Shown in pieces: positions 1 through 13,255 of a stretch of 64,000 nucleotides of DNA. Both the position numbers and the translations under genes were made by a program. The DNA lies in the NCBI RefSeq assembly GCF_018139145.2, contig NC_059476.1, positions 11,417,501 through 11,481,500 of the forward strand, in the 5' to 3' direction. The notes beneath the pieces are model-generated. The model worked only from the letters and a program-made list of their open reading frames with translations, was not told where the DNA came from and did not search any database. The stretch's first letter is position 1. The number at the start of each line of letters is the position of its first letter. The DNA comes from Gymnogyps californianus (Eukaryota > Chordata > Aves > Accipitriformes > Cathartidae).

Positions 1-639
1 TGGTGATGATTCTGTAAATATTAAAACATTTCTTTTGATGTTTTGAAATTCATTCTTTTGGTAATGCTGATATGTTTCAGTTTATGCTGTTTTGAAATTG
101 AATTTTTGGAGTTGGGTTTCAAAATTACTTTTTCTTCCTCGCTTCTTTGAAATTGTACCTTTTACAAAGAAAAGTTTGAAATAAGCCAAATAAGATGACA
201 CAAAATACTCCTTTTAACTTTTAGCTTTTTTGAAAGAAAAAAAAAAAAGGAAAAGCCTGTTTAACTTGAACTCATATTGACAATCAGGGGAACTGAAGCT
301 TAGAAAATCTCTTTGGGGCTATTTCTTAGTTTAACTAAAGCTTGAATTCTGAGCTCCCAAATTTCAGTCAAATATTTAAAATGTGGGGCCATTTTTCTCT
401 CTGATATCAACAAAATGGGAGAAATATTAGGAAATCATAACAAACTGATATCACTTAGAACTCCACTCTCTTTGTGCTAGGGTTGTGTTTTGAGTCTTAA
501 AGGATTACATTGGGTAATCTTGGTTTTAGCTAAAAATTAACTGAAGTTCTTATTTATCTGCAAGCCTAGCCCCAATGGGGAAAGGAATTAGGATTAATGA
601 ACGAACACCCAGATGCCTTTCCAGTCAAGGCCTACAGGG
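1..639. other. AT-rich unique DNA, no gene seen
   Basis: No open frame of note occurs on either strand. The sequence is AT-rich with short A and T runs. I see no splice-bounded coding block and no recognisable repeat before about position 640. Confidence 0.6.
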
Positions 640-765
640 CGTTTAAGTATTCAAGACATCTAGAGATTCAGACTGGCACTTGCTGGGACTTTCTTAGGCA
701 CCTGTGTGAAAATCCCACCTGTATTTCTCTTCAGACCCATTAACACCCTGAAAATCTATCTGGAG
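640..765. repeat. Possible ancient amniote interspersed repeat relic
   Basis: This stretch has phrases typical of a very old repeat seen across reptiles and birds: a 'ttaggcacctgtgtgaaaat' core near 695 followed by a cccacct block and a second 'cctgaaaatct' phrase near 748. The match is from memory and heavily decayed, so family and orientation are not assigned. It could be chance similarity; alignment to a curated amniote repeat library would settle it. Confidence 0.28.
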
Positions 766-809
766 GTCTCCTATTACATCATGCTGGAAAGTGTCACTGC
801 ATGAACACC

Positions 810-829
810 TTTTTTTTTTTTTTTTTTTT
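810..829. repeat. Poly-T tract (20 bp)
   Basis: An uninterrupted run of 20 T residues followed by an AT-rich stretch. On the minus strand it would read as a poly-A tail, but I find no gene-like or SINE-like body beside it. It is best described as a homopolymer. Confidence 0.9.
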
Positions 830-3800
830 AATTTTATTTTGTATGTCTGCTTATCTTACTGAGGGATTTTCTGAGACTTGGCTGCACAGTGTATTTCTGA
901 TTAATCCCTCCTGGCCTTTCTCCAGCTTCATACGTCCCCCTACACCCGCCCATCATGTTTAGCACATCCATAAGTATTCCTTCCTCCAAAGCTGCATTTA
1001 TCCAACCCTTATACCAGGGCAGTCACTGCATTTGCCTCTCTTTGCATTTTTCCTTACCTATCCTATTCTATCCTATGTGGATAAGCTGCCTGGCTTTCGT
1101 TTATCCGGAATGGAGGGTTTTTCCTAGGGCAGGTAAGGAAAGGAAGTCAGTGAAGAAATTGTTTGCAAATACACTAGTCTTAAGCATTCAAAACAGGTTA
1201 TTATCCTGAGCTGTTCTCAACTATCTGGTGTCCTGCTCGAGGGCTGTAGAAAGAGTGAGTTGAATCACGCAGCCTGAACTGCTCTAAGTTCTGTTCCTCA
1301 TTTTGTTTACTAAACCATGGTAAGATCTGAAGGTGTCAGCAGACAGGAGAGCACTTCTCACCAAGTGTCTGTATTATTTTGTGCTCTATACACACCTTAG
1401 CACAACCTTGCTAACACCCTTCCTTCACCTGCAATGAGCTTTTGAGTCTTGTATCATGAACCCTTCTGTCGAACAAAGATGGATCACATATTCTATAAAG
1501 TTCAATGTAACAGGAGCTCTGCTGACATAAAGGATGCCCTTGTTCCAGCACAAAATAAGGCTCTTGGCACCTAAGGAAGGGCTAGAGGGCACCTGGTCTC
1601 ATAAATTCCTTGGCAGTACTATTGAGCTTTCCCATGGCACACTGCAGAATTTGTAATTTTTGTTCCTTCTCCTAAAGAGCTTCTAATTGTATGTTGTTTG
1701 TAGTGTATGGGAGGTTCTCTTTGACCCTTCTGGTCTAAATGTCTGTTTACTAATGTGGGAGTTGTGCAAATGCAAGTAAAGAGATTTCTAGGTAGGATGG
1801 AGTTTCAAGTAGTGATGTTGTTGGAGCCCTGCAGGAAGCTAGCAGAGGATGACTAATTAAAAGATTAAGAATAATGGTGCAGAGAGGCGGCAAGAAACTG
1901 AGAGATTTGTTTTCAACCTGACTCTTAGAGAAGAACACCTTCCAAAGACTTTCCTAAAAAAATTGGTCTATTTTATACAGAAAGGTTTTAAGAGTAAACC
2001 AAATAATTTTGCATGTGGAAGGAGAATGGAGCAGATGCTATGCCAAACTCCACAGTCCTATGACGTGGCTTCCCTTTATGCCCAGGAATCCAGAGAAAAT
2101 CACAGTGTCTCTGAAGGAGACAAACAGCTAAGGGACCACCCTGCTGGGAAGGAGAATGGACTTGAAAGCACAGCAACCTCTCTCTGCTTCTAGGGCCTGA
2201 TTGTCAGGTTGAATCAAGAAGACCAGAGTACTTTCTTTTCCTTTCTTTCTGCCTACCTTCAATTTTGCAAATAGAGATAGTCCGAGATCCCATTTTAGTG
2301 AGAAGAAGCAGGTCGTAGCTCACTGTGATCTGAAGTGATGCATGGGTTATTTTTACTTGGGCTCCTCTGCAGCCTCTCTGTCCCTTTCCTCCCCAAAGGG
2401 TGGTACCCGTTATGTTGGGACATGGAGAGATCATCAGGTCTAGGTCTAGGAACTTCGTCTTTACAGTAGCAGGTTGTTCCTCCAGGCTGCCGGGACTCAC
2501 TTGAGGCTGGCTGGGTTAGTACTTGCAGGAATCCAGCCCCAGTGTTCCCTGGAGAATTATTGTCTTGTGTCTGTTGCCTGCTCAGTAATGCTCCTGTGTA
2601 AAGTATTACCTCTAGTGACAACCTAGAAAGTTACTTAGCTACATTAATAGCAGGTGGTCAGAGGAAAATTTCCAGGAATAAAGTGGATCAGATGGGAAAG
2701 TTAATGAATTCAGCATGACTTATTTCCAGAATTGCTCTTAATATTGAATAAAGCTTTTGTTTTCGCCATTCAGCTTTGTTAGCTTGTTTCCAGAAAATTG
2801 CCCGCTTCAGCCATACTTTTGTCTCCAGTGATAATGTCTATGAGCCTTTAGTTAATTAGTAAGTGGCTTTTTGGTGCAGACTTGGAGAGAGTTAAATACA
2901 GTGTACTCAAGCTGAGATAGATAGTTCGGTTATGTTGGGTTTTTAGAAGATGAAAGCACAGAAGAGTCAATTAACATTTATTCATCACATTCCTAAATCA
3001 GTGAATAATGTTTGGTTTAGGTTTAGTGGGAAATATTTTTTATTTGTGAGTTATTTTTTGCTTGGTTGAGTTTTTAAGGCCAGATTTCTGTTATTTGTTT
3101 TTCTCTCTTCTTTCTCTTCTTAATCATTTGTGGCTTAAGAGGAGATTAGTTCTGTAGGTAACAAAACATGGGTTATCTGAAAGATTTTCAATTACCCAAA
3201 TAATTGTGGCTATAACAGTACAACATGACACCAAGCTCTGAAACTTTGTAGACCATGCAAAGACATTCACATCCAATGCAGGGAGGCAGAATTTGTGTGC
3301 TGTTGATCCTGGGCTAATAGGCTGGCAGAGGGACAGGCCTATATAATGAGGATTCACTGCCAAATGAAAATACCTATAGTGCTTCTGCACCTAAGCTACT
3401 GAGTGTGCATGAAGAAAACAGACTTCAGTCGTATGGATTTCTACTAATTCTCTCTTCTTCCCTATTGTTTCCAGTGTTGAAATGTCAGTTAATAGAAGAA
3501 ATCATGGTTTTAGTCAGTGTGTAAGTAAACACTTTCTATATCTCATCCTGTTGCTAGTGCAGTTCTCATATTTGTTCAGATTTTGTCTGCTGTTTGGTTC
3601 CTCTTCTGTATTGATTTGCTTCTCGTCTTTGTAACATGGCACATTTTATCAATCTACAACATATTTCTCAAATGCACACTTTGAGGAATAGTCTTTCTCT
3701 AAATTGCTATTCCCCTTTTAGAAAGAAACTGGCTTTATCTCATTTTTCTCATAAAAGATTTATTTGCCTTATAATTCTTTTATACAGAAAGATACATAAG

Positions 3801-5630
3801 TAAGTCTCAGCATAGCAAATCATCTGTATACATACTTAACCAAGTTTGAATGTTTTTAAAATCCAGCCTCCTGTTGCAAGAGGCTTGTTCTCTCTATTTG
3901 CTTGAAGTAGCTATAATTTCTTTATTGTATAATTCTGTTTTTTTATATTCCTTTTAGTAGTTTAATCAATCCAGAAAAATAAAATAATAATAATAAAAAG
4001 TAAATATAACTGCTGAAGGAAAAAAATCAATTAAATGAATTAAGATTTCTTATAAACAATTACGTCTGAAACTGTAGGCATCACTGTAGAAAATTTCAGT
4101 AATAATCTCTAAATCTATGCAGAAGTGTTTTAGTTCCTTGCGTACCAAAGCATATATTATCACTAGTGAGCAAAAGTGAAGTAAAAAATGTGCACAGCCT
4201 TGGGCAAAATCAAATTTTGGTATCTTCTGCATGCTCTGATCTGTTAACTTTCTTAGGCACTAGATGTCTTCCTATTGATTTCACTGCACTTTGAATCAGA
4301 GCTTGAAAGTGATTTGAGGTTTTTGAAACTACAGCAAGAATTTATTTTAGTAGATGTTAAGCAATCAAATCTATTATTCAGTTTTGACAGTGTCAGTGTT
4401 TTCCCCCAAAATGCCTTCCCCTCATTTGTTTCCTTTCTATTCATTAATCTTCTGTCATTTTGTGCTTAATGTGTGTGATTGAATACACTTTCTGTTGTAT
4501 GGTGTCTCAGAGGTAAGGCTGGATGCGTAAAAGATCGTTTTGTATTTGCCTGTCAGAGCAAAGGAGAGCAGTGACAAGCTTTCAGGGTTGGTGGATTCGA
4601 TCAGCAGGCAGTGTCTATGTCCTAGAGGGCTGGACCACAGCCTACGAAGTCTGGAGATGTCTCCTGCTCACTCAGCTAGACTGCAGTAATGAAAACAGCA
4701 GTGTCTTCAACGCTATTTTTAAAAGCTGGATGCAACTTCTGGATTCCTGATAGGTTTCTGAGCATTGTAAACCGTTGTACCATTTTTCTGTCTCTTGATG
4801 CTGGTGTTTAACAAGTTCAGGCAAGGCAAAGTAAGATTTAAACAAGCCAAAATGAAGCTCTTCTGAAGCTGTTTTAAGAAGCCATCGCATGCCGTTGAGG
4901 TAGCTTTGCTCAGCAAAAAATGCGAAAAGTTCTCCTGAAAACTTATTAACTTTTTCTTACTTTTTTCCCCCCATACAATTCTCTAATCATTGCCAAAAGT
5001 GTTATTCTAATTGTTTGTTGCAAAGCTTCAGGTCCAGTTCTCCTCTCACCTAGAGTGCAATGAACCAGGAGGTGCTCTAGTGTTGGTGGGGATGATGTGT
5101 TAAGGCTTTACAGGATGACAAACTGTTGATAGAACAGTAGGTCAGGTAACAAATAGCAGGAGAAAGTGCTTGAGAGGATGGGAGATGGATCTGTTTGCAC
5201 ATGTCTCTCTCTGACAAAACTACTGGTGTGAGCTAGCATACTCTGAGAGATATCACCTTCAGTCCCATGTCTTGCAAAAAGCAATTTGTCCTTACGGATT
5301 CTACTTAATCCTGTAACTTCCACCTATTTTTGATAGAGAATTAGATGAGACAGCTATATGGTTCTTTTGTGCAGTGTTTTTGTACATGACAGGGGTGTAT
5401 TTTTTCCTGAACATTTCTTACCCATTTTCCTGGCCAGTCCTACTTCCCCGCATATCCACCTCGGAGGGAATACATACATACCCCAGTGAAGTAGGGATGC
5501 TTCATGTCTTTAGAGACTTGTGTTGCTCTGCCAAGCATATGGGTTCACCCCCTTCAATCGCATTTCCTGGAACACAGCTAATTCTTTGGGAGTTTCTTGG
5601 GCTGACTGTGATGTTGCATAACTGGTTTTG

Positions 5631-5644
5631 TTTTTTTTTTTTTT
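5631..5644. repeat. Poly-T tract
   Basis: A 14-base T run, interrupted by one C and continuing with six more T. It ends a chance hydrophobic open frame at 5374-5676. Confidence 0.85.
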
Positions 5645-8598
5645 CTTTTTTCATAGTCACATGCTATAGGGAATGAATAAAAGCAAGTAATAAATATAGA
5701 ATAGTTTTTAAAAGGCAAATCACAAATACATGGGGAGTCAAATAAAAGTCAATGGAGTAAACTAATGTACTCCAATTATTGTTACCACTGCTAATATTAC
5801 CATAACATTTTTAATTGTTTGACTGAGCTCCCTCAAGGTTATAACGAGTCTGTAACACTTGTATGTACTCTAAGGTGGTTGCCCATCTACTAGGACTTGA
5901 GGAAATTGCTGCTCAGATGACTACTACTGTTTGACAATTTGCATGTGGGATGGATCAAACACGGCAAACCGCATTCAGAAGCAGGAGTCCAGGCGAGGTG
6001 TGCCCATAAATACAATTATTTCTACAGTTACTGGGCTCAGAAAATTTCTCACCTGACTGAACTGTCTCTGCTCTGTTGATCCAGAGAGAAAGTCAACAGG
6101 ATTTAAGTCAGGATCCCTGTGAATGAATTCCTTAATGATCTGTTAGAGTTTGTGTCATGGAACTTTCTGAAAAATGAAAGATTATTCCCCTTCCCTGCGA
6201 GTCATTCGCTGCTGCGCTTTGACCAGTGGTGGAGGATTGCTTTTGGGTTCTCAGAACAGGATGCTACTCCTACCCTATTAAATGGGTGACCTTGTGTCAG
6301 TTGCTGCTCCTCAAATATTCAGGAGATATTTTCTAAAAGATACCCCCTGGAGTTCTTGAAATTCAGTAGTGGTATAAAATAATTAACTGAAGGTCAGAGA
6401 CAGTTCCTGCTACATCTAATTTGTAAGCAACTGTTGAGGAGAAGCTGCACGTGGTGTACATGCTAATGAAGATCTCCATTTCAGACCATATTTTAGGTAT
6501 TATAAAAGTCCTTGAGGATAAAAGTGGCAGAAATTCAAACGTTGAGGAAATTGTAAATACAGGCAGGCTTCAATTCAGGTAGGTGCTTCTGCCAGTGTGC
6601 TTAATGTAAAGCTTGTGCTTATAACCACAGAAGAGATTCAGTCTTGCACTCGGATGTAAGCAGATGTCAGGTTCCATTCAGATTAGAAGCTGCAAGTTCG
6701 AACATGTGCTTTGCTGGTTGAGGATGTGGCTGTCTGCAGAAGACGATCACTTTACAAATGGCAAGAAAGTGCGTTCCACTTCAGGACGAATGGAAGGGTC
6801 CCCCCCTTAGCTGGAAATCTCCCCACTAGACTCAAAGGAAGCCATGTTTGCATTGATCAGTTATGCCCAGCTTCTAACTAAAATTCCTCAAAAATGTGAT
6901 AGAAATAAAGCAATAAATTTAGATTATGGTACTGTCAAGCTGAAGAAAAAAGATGTTCTTAATACAGGAATGTTAGTCTGTTTGGCATCTCTCATAAATC
7001 ATCATGATTCCAATGACAGTTTGTTCAGATACAGGGTTTTTTCCCCCACCTCTGTATACACACCTAGGAATCTTAAAATGCCCATTGGAAAGTAAAATCT
7101 GAAAGCAAATATAACCAAGAACATTGTGCCCTATAATTTCAAGAGAAGCTAGACAACAGGACTTTCATAAGACTGAATCTTATATTTCTTTACACTTTTA
7201 AAATTAAAAATACCTATTAATGCCACGTTAATAAAGCCTATTTGAGCTGTCTAAACAGTCTGCAAGTTATATAACACATCACTTAACAATGAATTTGCTC
7301 AAGATTTTAATTAATTAAAAATGAATTAATTGTTGAACTGGTTAATATCTGACTTAGTGTTCAGCCAAAGAGACTCTAGCAACCCAAAGCAAATTTTCCT
7401 GCTCAGCAAAATGACACGTTTTCTTTGACTGGTAGTCGGTTGGATTCTTTTGTTCACATATAAGAAGTCTTTGGTAAACAATTTGATAAACAACTCAGCC
7501 TTACTTATTCTTGTCTTGGGTGTCATTAAATGCTTTTGATGTGTTATTTGTCTGCAAAGGAATTTTTCTGGAATCATGAATTATTATATGTCTTTATATG
7601 ACAGTATCTTTCTAGGTAACCAAATATTTCCTACACATTTTCAACAATCCTAATATACACTTAGGTAAAACACCACTAATAAGCCTGATATATTTTAGAT
7701 AATGGCCTCCCGATTTTCCATCTCTGATTCTCTTCACTTAAGAGTAAACTGGTTCCACATAGGAACTAAATCCTATCTTTTTCTGAAAAAGATACATGGA
7801 GATGATGAAAAAAAGAGACAGCTGTGATACCAGGCGTTCTAGTTCAACCTAGTATTGGACTGTTCATCTGCAAAACAAATACAACGGTAGACAAAGAGGA
7901 TTTTCCACTGTTTGAGTTTCAGCTTTGTGATCCTTGCTTACCTGTGATAACTCCTGTGTTGTGCCCAGCACACAGCAACAGCAAACAGCTGAATAATATC
8001 CAGCAAGTAACATCACCTGAAGAGTTTTGCCAGGCAAGTAGCCTCTGCAGGTGCCATCCTGCTTGTATAGAGCAGGTTTACTCAGAGACACAAATCAGCA
8101 GTGAGGTTGTTTCGAGATATGCAGCTCATGGGGACACAGCACATCGCTCTGCTGTCCCCAGATGGGGCTGGTACTCCACGATGGCACAGAATGAGAGCAG
8201 ACAATGTGGAAGTCCTCCATATCAGTTGCAAGTGTTCAGGAAGAGTGTGGTTTTCATGGGATAATTGATAAGAAAGGGGGAAAGGAGAGGAAAGGACAGA
8301 ACTGCTCTGAAGCAGAGCCAGGTGGAAAAGAAAGAGGGTGAATTCTGACTGCTCTTAGTTAAACCTCATCAATGCTTTGATCAGCCAAAATAAAGATCTT
8401 GCTCAGTGATTGACTTGGGTTTTTGCTGGGCCCTTCAGCTCCCAACAAGCAACCAGAGGGAAAGCAAGAGATGGATTGGCTTCATATTTGACTCTCAGCG
8501 TAGTTAACATTTGAACAGCTAAAGTTTACAGGGATTAATCCAAGTCACACATAGTTTTCTACCTACCTGTAGGAATCAATCTTACTCCTATTGATGTT

Positions 8599-8618
8599 AA
8601 AAAAAAAAAAAAAAAAAA
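8599..8618. repeat. Poly-A tract (20 bp)
   Basis: Twenty consecutive A residues followed by a GGAGGTGGAGGAG purine stretch. I looked upstream for a retrogene body and a polyadenylation signal that would make this a retrotransposed tail and found none. Confidence 0.9.
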
Positions 8619-10030
8619 GGAGGTGGAGGAGTATCAGTCTCTTTCGTTATTGCCTCTTTGGTTTCTTTCCTTGCCCTAGATGACACAGTAGGATGAAGCA
8701 AGTGGAGATAAAAGCTCAGGAGCTCCAGACTGGTCAAAGACGACACCATACTTTCTGACAGCAAGACAGTAAAAATGAATGTGGGGTTGTTAGTCTTTTC
8801 TTTCCTTTTGTCAAACCTAATTTGAAGTGAAGGCACAGGCCGGTGCTAGGTCACTGCCATGTCTTTAGAAATTTGTGCACTGTGTACAAAACAAGGTGAA
8901 GAACTGAGATGTTTCCCTGTCTGAAGTGAAAAAGAAGTATGTGTTTAATTCCATCCAAGGGAGGTCCTTTTAAACAACTGGGAGACTTCTAAAGAAATTA
9001 GGGCCTTCCAAGGAGGAGGACCAGAGCTGTGATTCACCACACACTCTTGGGAGCTTGCCACCCAGCTGTTACAGCAAGATTATTTTATAATGTTTGATAT
9101 CCATTTCTGTAAACCTGCGTGACAGTGCAGATGAGCTTTGGCTGAGAGCCCCGTTTCCTGGCATAAGTGGGCAAAGGTCTAACATCTCTGATGAGTATGA
9201 AAAATAGGAGATTCATATGCGAATGCTGGTTTAACTACATAAGCTTATATTCATCCTAAGGCATAGGGAATAATAATAAAGGTCTTTAAACTTCCCTGCC
9301 TACAAGAAAATCACAAGCAAGGTTTGCTCCATACAGTGCCAATGCTGCCTTACGTTGGGAAAAAGTTTCTTGTGCCGATTCTTTGTTCTTCAAATTCCTT
9401 TACAATAGACTTGAAAGAACAGGCACTGCTTCATACTGCTGGAAATGAGAGGAGTGTGAACTGATTTGTGAGTTAGTCCAGAGCAGTTATCTTCCCCATT
9501 CAAGGAATTATTTATGTTTTGTCCATAAAGCTGGCGTGGTATTGCTGTTGAATCTGCCTTGGTCAACTGTGATGATATCTCTCTGACTGGCTGGCAGGTC
9601 ACTTCACCCTAACCTTATTCAGCCCAAAGGGAGGAGCTGTCAGCTCTCTGATATCACCTCTAAAGCCAGTAACAATCAATATATACATTAATCTCTTATT
9701 GTGTATGTCTGAAAAATATTTAGCAATATACATACAGGATAGCTTCAATGTACATATGACAAAGGCACGAGGAGATACAAAAGGTAGCTTGTTCGTTAAA
9801 AGATCTGAGTCTCAAGCTGAACATCCTGAAAGGAAATTAATGGTTTCATTCAGCTTTCTGCAAAAATTAAGTTGGTGTAACTTGTTTCTTGTAGGGTTTT
9901 TTCTTAGTTAATGATCATGCTTGGATATTAAAAGCAGCACTGTACCACGTTCATCCACAGATACTGAAGGTCTTTAGGGAACCAGGTAAAAAGCTCAATT
10001 TTAGAGATCAGAAAATAAGTCTCACTAACG
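8619..10030. other. Unique AT-rich DNA, no gene seen
   Basis: Only short open frames of about 70-79 codons occur. I see no repeat family and no regulatory block that stands out. Confidence 0.6.
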
Positions 10031-10140
10031 CTGAGCCCAGCTTTTCAAAAGAGCTGGAGGAGATTTTACACTGAAATTCCTTTGAAAATCAAGGATAATG
10101 AGCACCTATTTCTCTAACAGCTTTTGAGAATTACCCCTTA
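10031..10140. repeat. Possible ancient amniote repeat relic
   Basis: Phrases such as 'cttttcaaaagagct' near 10041, 'tttgaaaatcaagg' at 10081 and 'aatgagcacctattt' near 10097 repeat the cadence of a widespread, very old amniote repeat built from 'gagcacctaa' and 'tttgaaaatc' blocks. Identification is from memory and the copy is degenerate. Orientation is not assigned. Confidence 0.35.
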
Positions 10141-13100
10141 ACAATTTGTGCAAGATTCTTGGAAGATGGTAGTCAGTAAAAGACTGACCAGCCTCAGGAC
10201 TCCTGTTCTGCAGGGTTTATAAGTATTTCACTATGCTCACAAGTTTCCCAACTTTTCTTTCTCCTATGTAGGACTCAAGCAGCAGGTGCACAAAAAATTT
10301 CCCATCTCAACCCTTGCTCTGTGTTAAATGTCTTATCTGTCAACTGGATTTCTCTCTCTTTCTACCCCACGGAAGGAACTGAGGGTTTAAGCACGTAAGG
10401 GAAGAAAGAAATGGTTTAAATTTAATACAACACTTTAGTTCTCTAGTATTCAATTATCTTAGCAAGTGCTTTATTAGGGAGAATACCCCATGCAGTAGGC
10501 ATCAAAGGGTGCATGGCTAAGTGGAGGTGATGCTGTCACCAGCAGCACTGGGAGAGCGTGCTTCCCACCATTTACATATCCTTTGGAGTCACGCTTCATG
10601 GCATGAGAGGAGTAATGTAATCCTGGCTCATACTGACAAACATCAAAAGAGTAATCCCAAATCCTATCACAGTGCAGCGAATAATCATGGTGAATTATGT
10701 AGGCTGCTGGAGATGTCATGTTATAAACAGCTGGATACAGTACCAAGACAAGCAGGGAAACTTCAGCATCTGGCTCTGCATTACAGCTACCAAAGACCTG
10801 CGTGGGTCTACCCTGCAGAACTGCCAGCTGAAACAGAGAGGCTTTTATGAGATATCCACCCTGCGTAAGACCTGTCGTTTTACTGTGCGTCTGCCACATC
10901 GGTAGAGGAAGCAAAGCAACTGGCTGGAGGCAGAATTCCTGGGGGAGAAACAGCAGGGAGATGTGTGTATACCTGTGAGAGGGACAAGAAGGTAGAAAGC
11001 CAAAGGAAAACAGAGGAGGAGGTAGGGGGTTTTGGTACTTGTCTTCTCCCTGGGGAACAGCTGACAGATGGCAAAGAGTGCAGTCGGGAGAACCGTACTT
11101 GCAAGATGCGAGACAAGGCTAATGACATATATCAAGCAACACTGGGGACTTTCAGGGATCCTGCTCTGATGGTAATGCCAAGGAATTCAGGGTGGAACTG
11201 GAGCAGAGTTTCTCCATGAATAAATCAACACCTACCTATTGCTGCTCCCTGGGAGCAGGATGATGCAGTATGACAGGGAACGTACTGTACTGTGCTCTCA
11301 CCTCATACCAAGGACTTTAATAGTTCTAGAGCCAGCCAAACTAGCAGCCTGTCAGTTCCTGATCAGATTTAATATTTAATTTCAGTTCTCTAAAAAGAAT
11401 ATAAAAGGAATACAGCAATTGTTGTTTCAGTTTATACCTAAAGTCTAACTAGCTGCTTATCTGTAGCTATACTGGTTATTTTCAGGTGCTGGGAGAAAGA
11501 ATAAGCTCTGCAGATGATGAATAGCCTAATGAAGTCAGGGGAAGCTGCATAATTAAGCAAGGCTGGGGTAAAATCATAGCTACTTTGGAAGATTTCTAAG
11601 TAACTTTAACAAGGTCAAGATTTTACCTCAGGTCTTCATAGAATAGTTTGCCACCAAATATTTTTTTTTTTTCCTTAGCCCTGAAGGATGAGGGCTTATA
11701 GCCTTAATTTTATTTATCCCTTCTTACGTAACCATGAATGCTCTCATTAGCCGTATAAATGTCTAATACTCTTTTGAATGCTGGTAAACCCAGCCATTCA
11801 TTAGTAGCCCAAGGGCAAAATAATTCTTTTCGCTAGTGCTACAGATTTATAAACTTTGAGCCTTATAACATTTTTCTCTTAGGTGGGCCAGGAATATGCT
11901 TAATTCATTCTCTCATAGTTAGAAAATGATTGTCTAATAGTTTCAAAAGTTTAGCTATTGGAAAATGTCCGCCTTCAATTCTCTAGAGCTTTTTCACAGG
12001 AGAAATAGTTGCAAATATTCATTGAGATCAACTTGATGTGGGGGTTTCTGGCATGCCTTTCAAATTTTCTCCATTTTGAAGAACATCACATTCATTTCTG
12101 TGTGACAGATTTACTTCCATTCCACACAGATCCAATCTCCTTCACTTTGCTGAAAACTATTTCCACTGTGAATTTAAAAATAAGGTGGTAGGGTTTCCAC
12201 ACCAAAGGAAATGCCTTTATGTTTCTCCACGACTTTTATTTTTCAGTGTTTCATTTGGAGTTTTCATTGCGTGTGTTTTCTCATATTTAGGCTTTGGCAG
12301 GTTGGGCTGTGTGATTTATGATGTAGCCAACACATTTTGACCACACTTCAGCTGATCAAGAAGAAGGTGTTTAAAAGAGAAAAGATGGCTGAGTACAGCA
12401 AAAATAATATTCTCCAAAAAAATTGAAATAAATTTGAGGGTAAGGGTAATAGCTTTGTTCAGACACCATTCTGTGAGGGTTCTCAGTAAACAGCTCTATC
12501 ATCAAATGGTCGTGTGATAACAGGCAAATTACTTTCCTGCAAATGTTGTTTTTCCTAATCCCTCTCACGTCTTCCTTGTCAGCACTGATATCTTCAGAGG
12601 CGTGATGGGCTATTTGTTCTTACAGTGCCTGTAGTGAGGCTCGGGATGTGGATCCAGGAGACAGCTGAGCTGGTCACAGCTTGCTGACACCGAAGAGCGA
12701 GATCCCTCTCCCTCCTTCCTCAGCTCTGGCACTTACCTGTTTGCATGGAGAGCCAATTTACCTCTCTAACCCAACTAAAGGTTTTGCTTTTTGCCAAGGT
12801 AGTTTTCTGCTGTTTTAGTAAACAGAATTAATGCACCATGGGATCAGACCTGTGCCAGAGCTGGCTCAGCGTAAAGCATTGGGAGTGCATGGCATGGGAA
12901 TAAGGGAAAAGCAAGACAGGGCTGGATGATGAGCTGTTGATTTGGTCCAAAACCTGCTGTAATGTGTGTAACAATGAGAGTTCATTGTGGTTCTTTACCA
13001 CAGTACAAACTTCCATTGTGAGCTTGGATGAGCAGTGCCATCCTCTTCTGCCTGAGCTCTGTGTTACTACAACAGGGTAAGAACAAGCAGACTTCGAAGT

Positions 13101-13170
13101 CAGTGCTGTGGCTGTAAGCTATTTATTGAAAGTCAAAAAAATTTGGAGGACTATTTGTTACTATATCAAT
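10141..13170. other. Unique DNA with one unusually open block
   Basis: Most of this stretch is ordinary AT-rich sequence. The exception is about 10474-10914, which is less AT-rich than its surroundings and open in three frames: 146 codons minus (10474-10914), 109 codons plus (10521-10850), and a plus frame open from just after a stop at 10618 to a stop at 10903-10905. None of the translations matches a family I know, so no gene is called. Confidence 0.5.
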
Positions 13171-13255
13171 ATAAGCCAACATTTTCAAAAATACTTGCTT
13201 TAAATTCAGGCTTTTAAGTAGATATCTAAGCTTCCAAATATTCAGCCATTGTTTG
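13171..13255. repeat. Possible ancient amniote repeat relic
   Basis: The block starting 'ccaacattttcaaaaatac' at about 13176, followed by a 'ggcttttaagta' and 'tatctaag' segment, resembles the conserved start of an old repeat in reptile and bird genomes, which typically continues with a 'cctgattttcagag' segment. Only the first part is visible here. The match is from memory; moderate to low confidence. Confidence 0.35.

Larger units (their letters stand above)
766..8598. other. Unique AT-rich DNA, no gene recognised
   Basis: About 7.8 kb without a supportable gene. It holds a 20-base T run at 810-829 and a T run at 5631-5644. Open frames reach 146 codons (7824-8264 plus) and 108 codons (2295-2621 minus). 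Their translations show no signal peptide plus domain architecture, no catalytic motif and no repeat that I recognise, so I treat them as chance openings. No splice-site-bounded coding exon stood out. The stretch is consistent with intron or intergenic DNA. Confidence 0.6.

Noticed and set aside
6680..6700. tRNA B-box-like 'gttcgaac'
   Set aside because: No A box at proper spacing and no cloverleaf could be folded around it.
7824..8264. 146-codon plus-strand open frame with several Cys residues
   Set aside because: No domain, signal or splice context that I recognise, and it overlaps a 75-codon minus-strand frame. It is within chance length for 64 kb.
8599..8618. Poly-A tract as a processed-retrogene tail
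   Set aside because: No polyadenylation signal or gene-like body immediately upstream, and no flanking target-site duplication seen.
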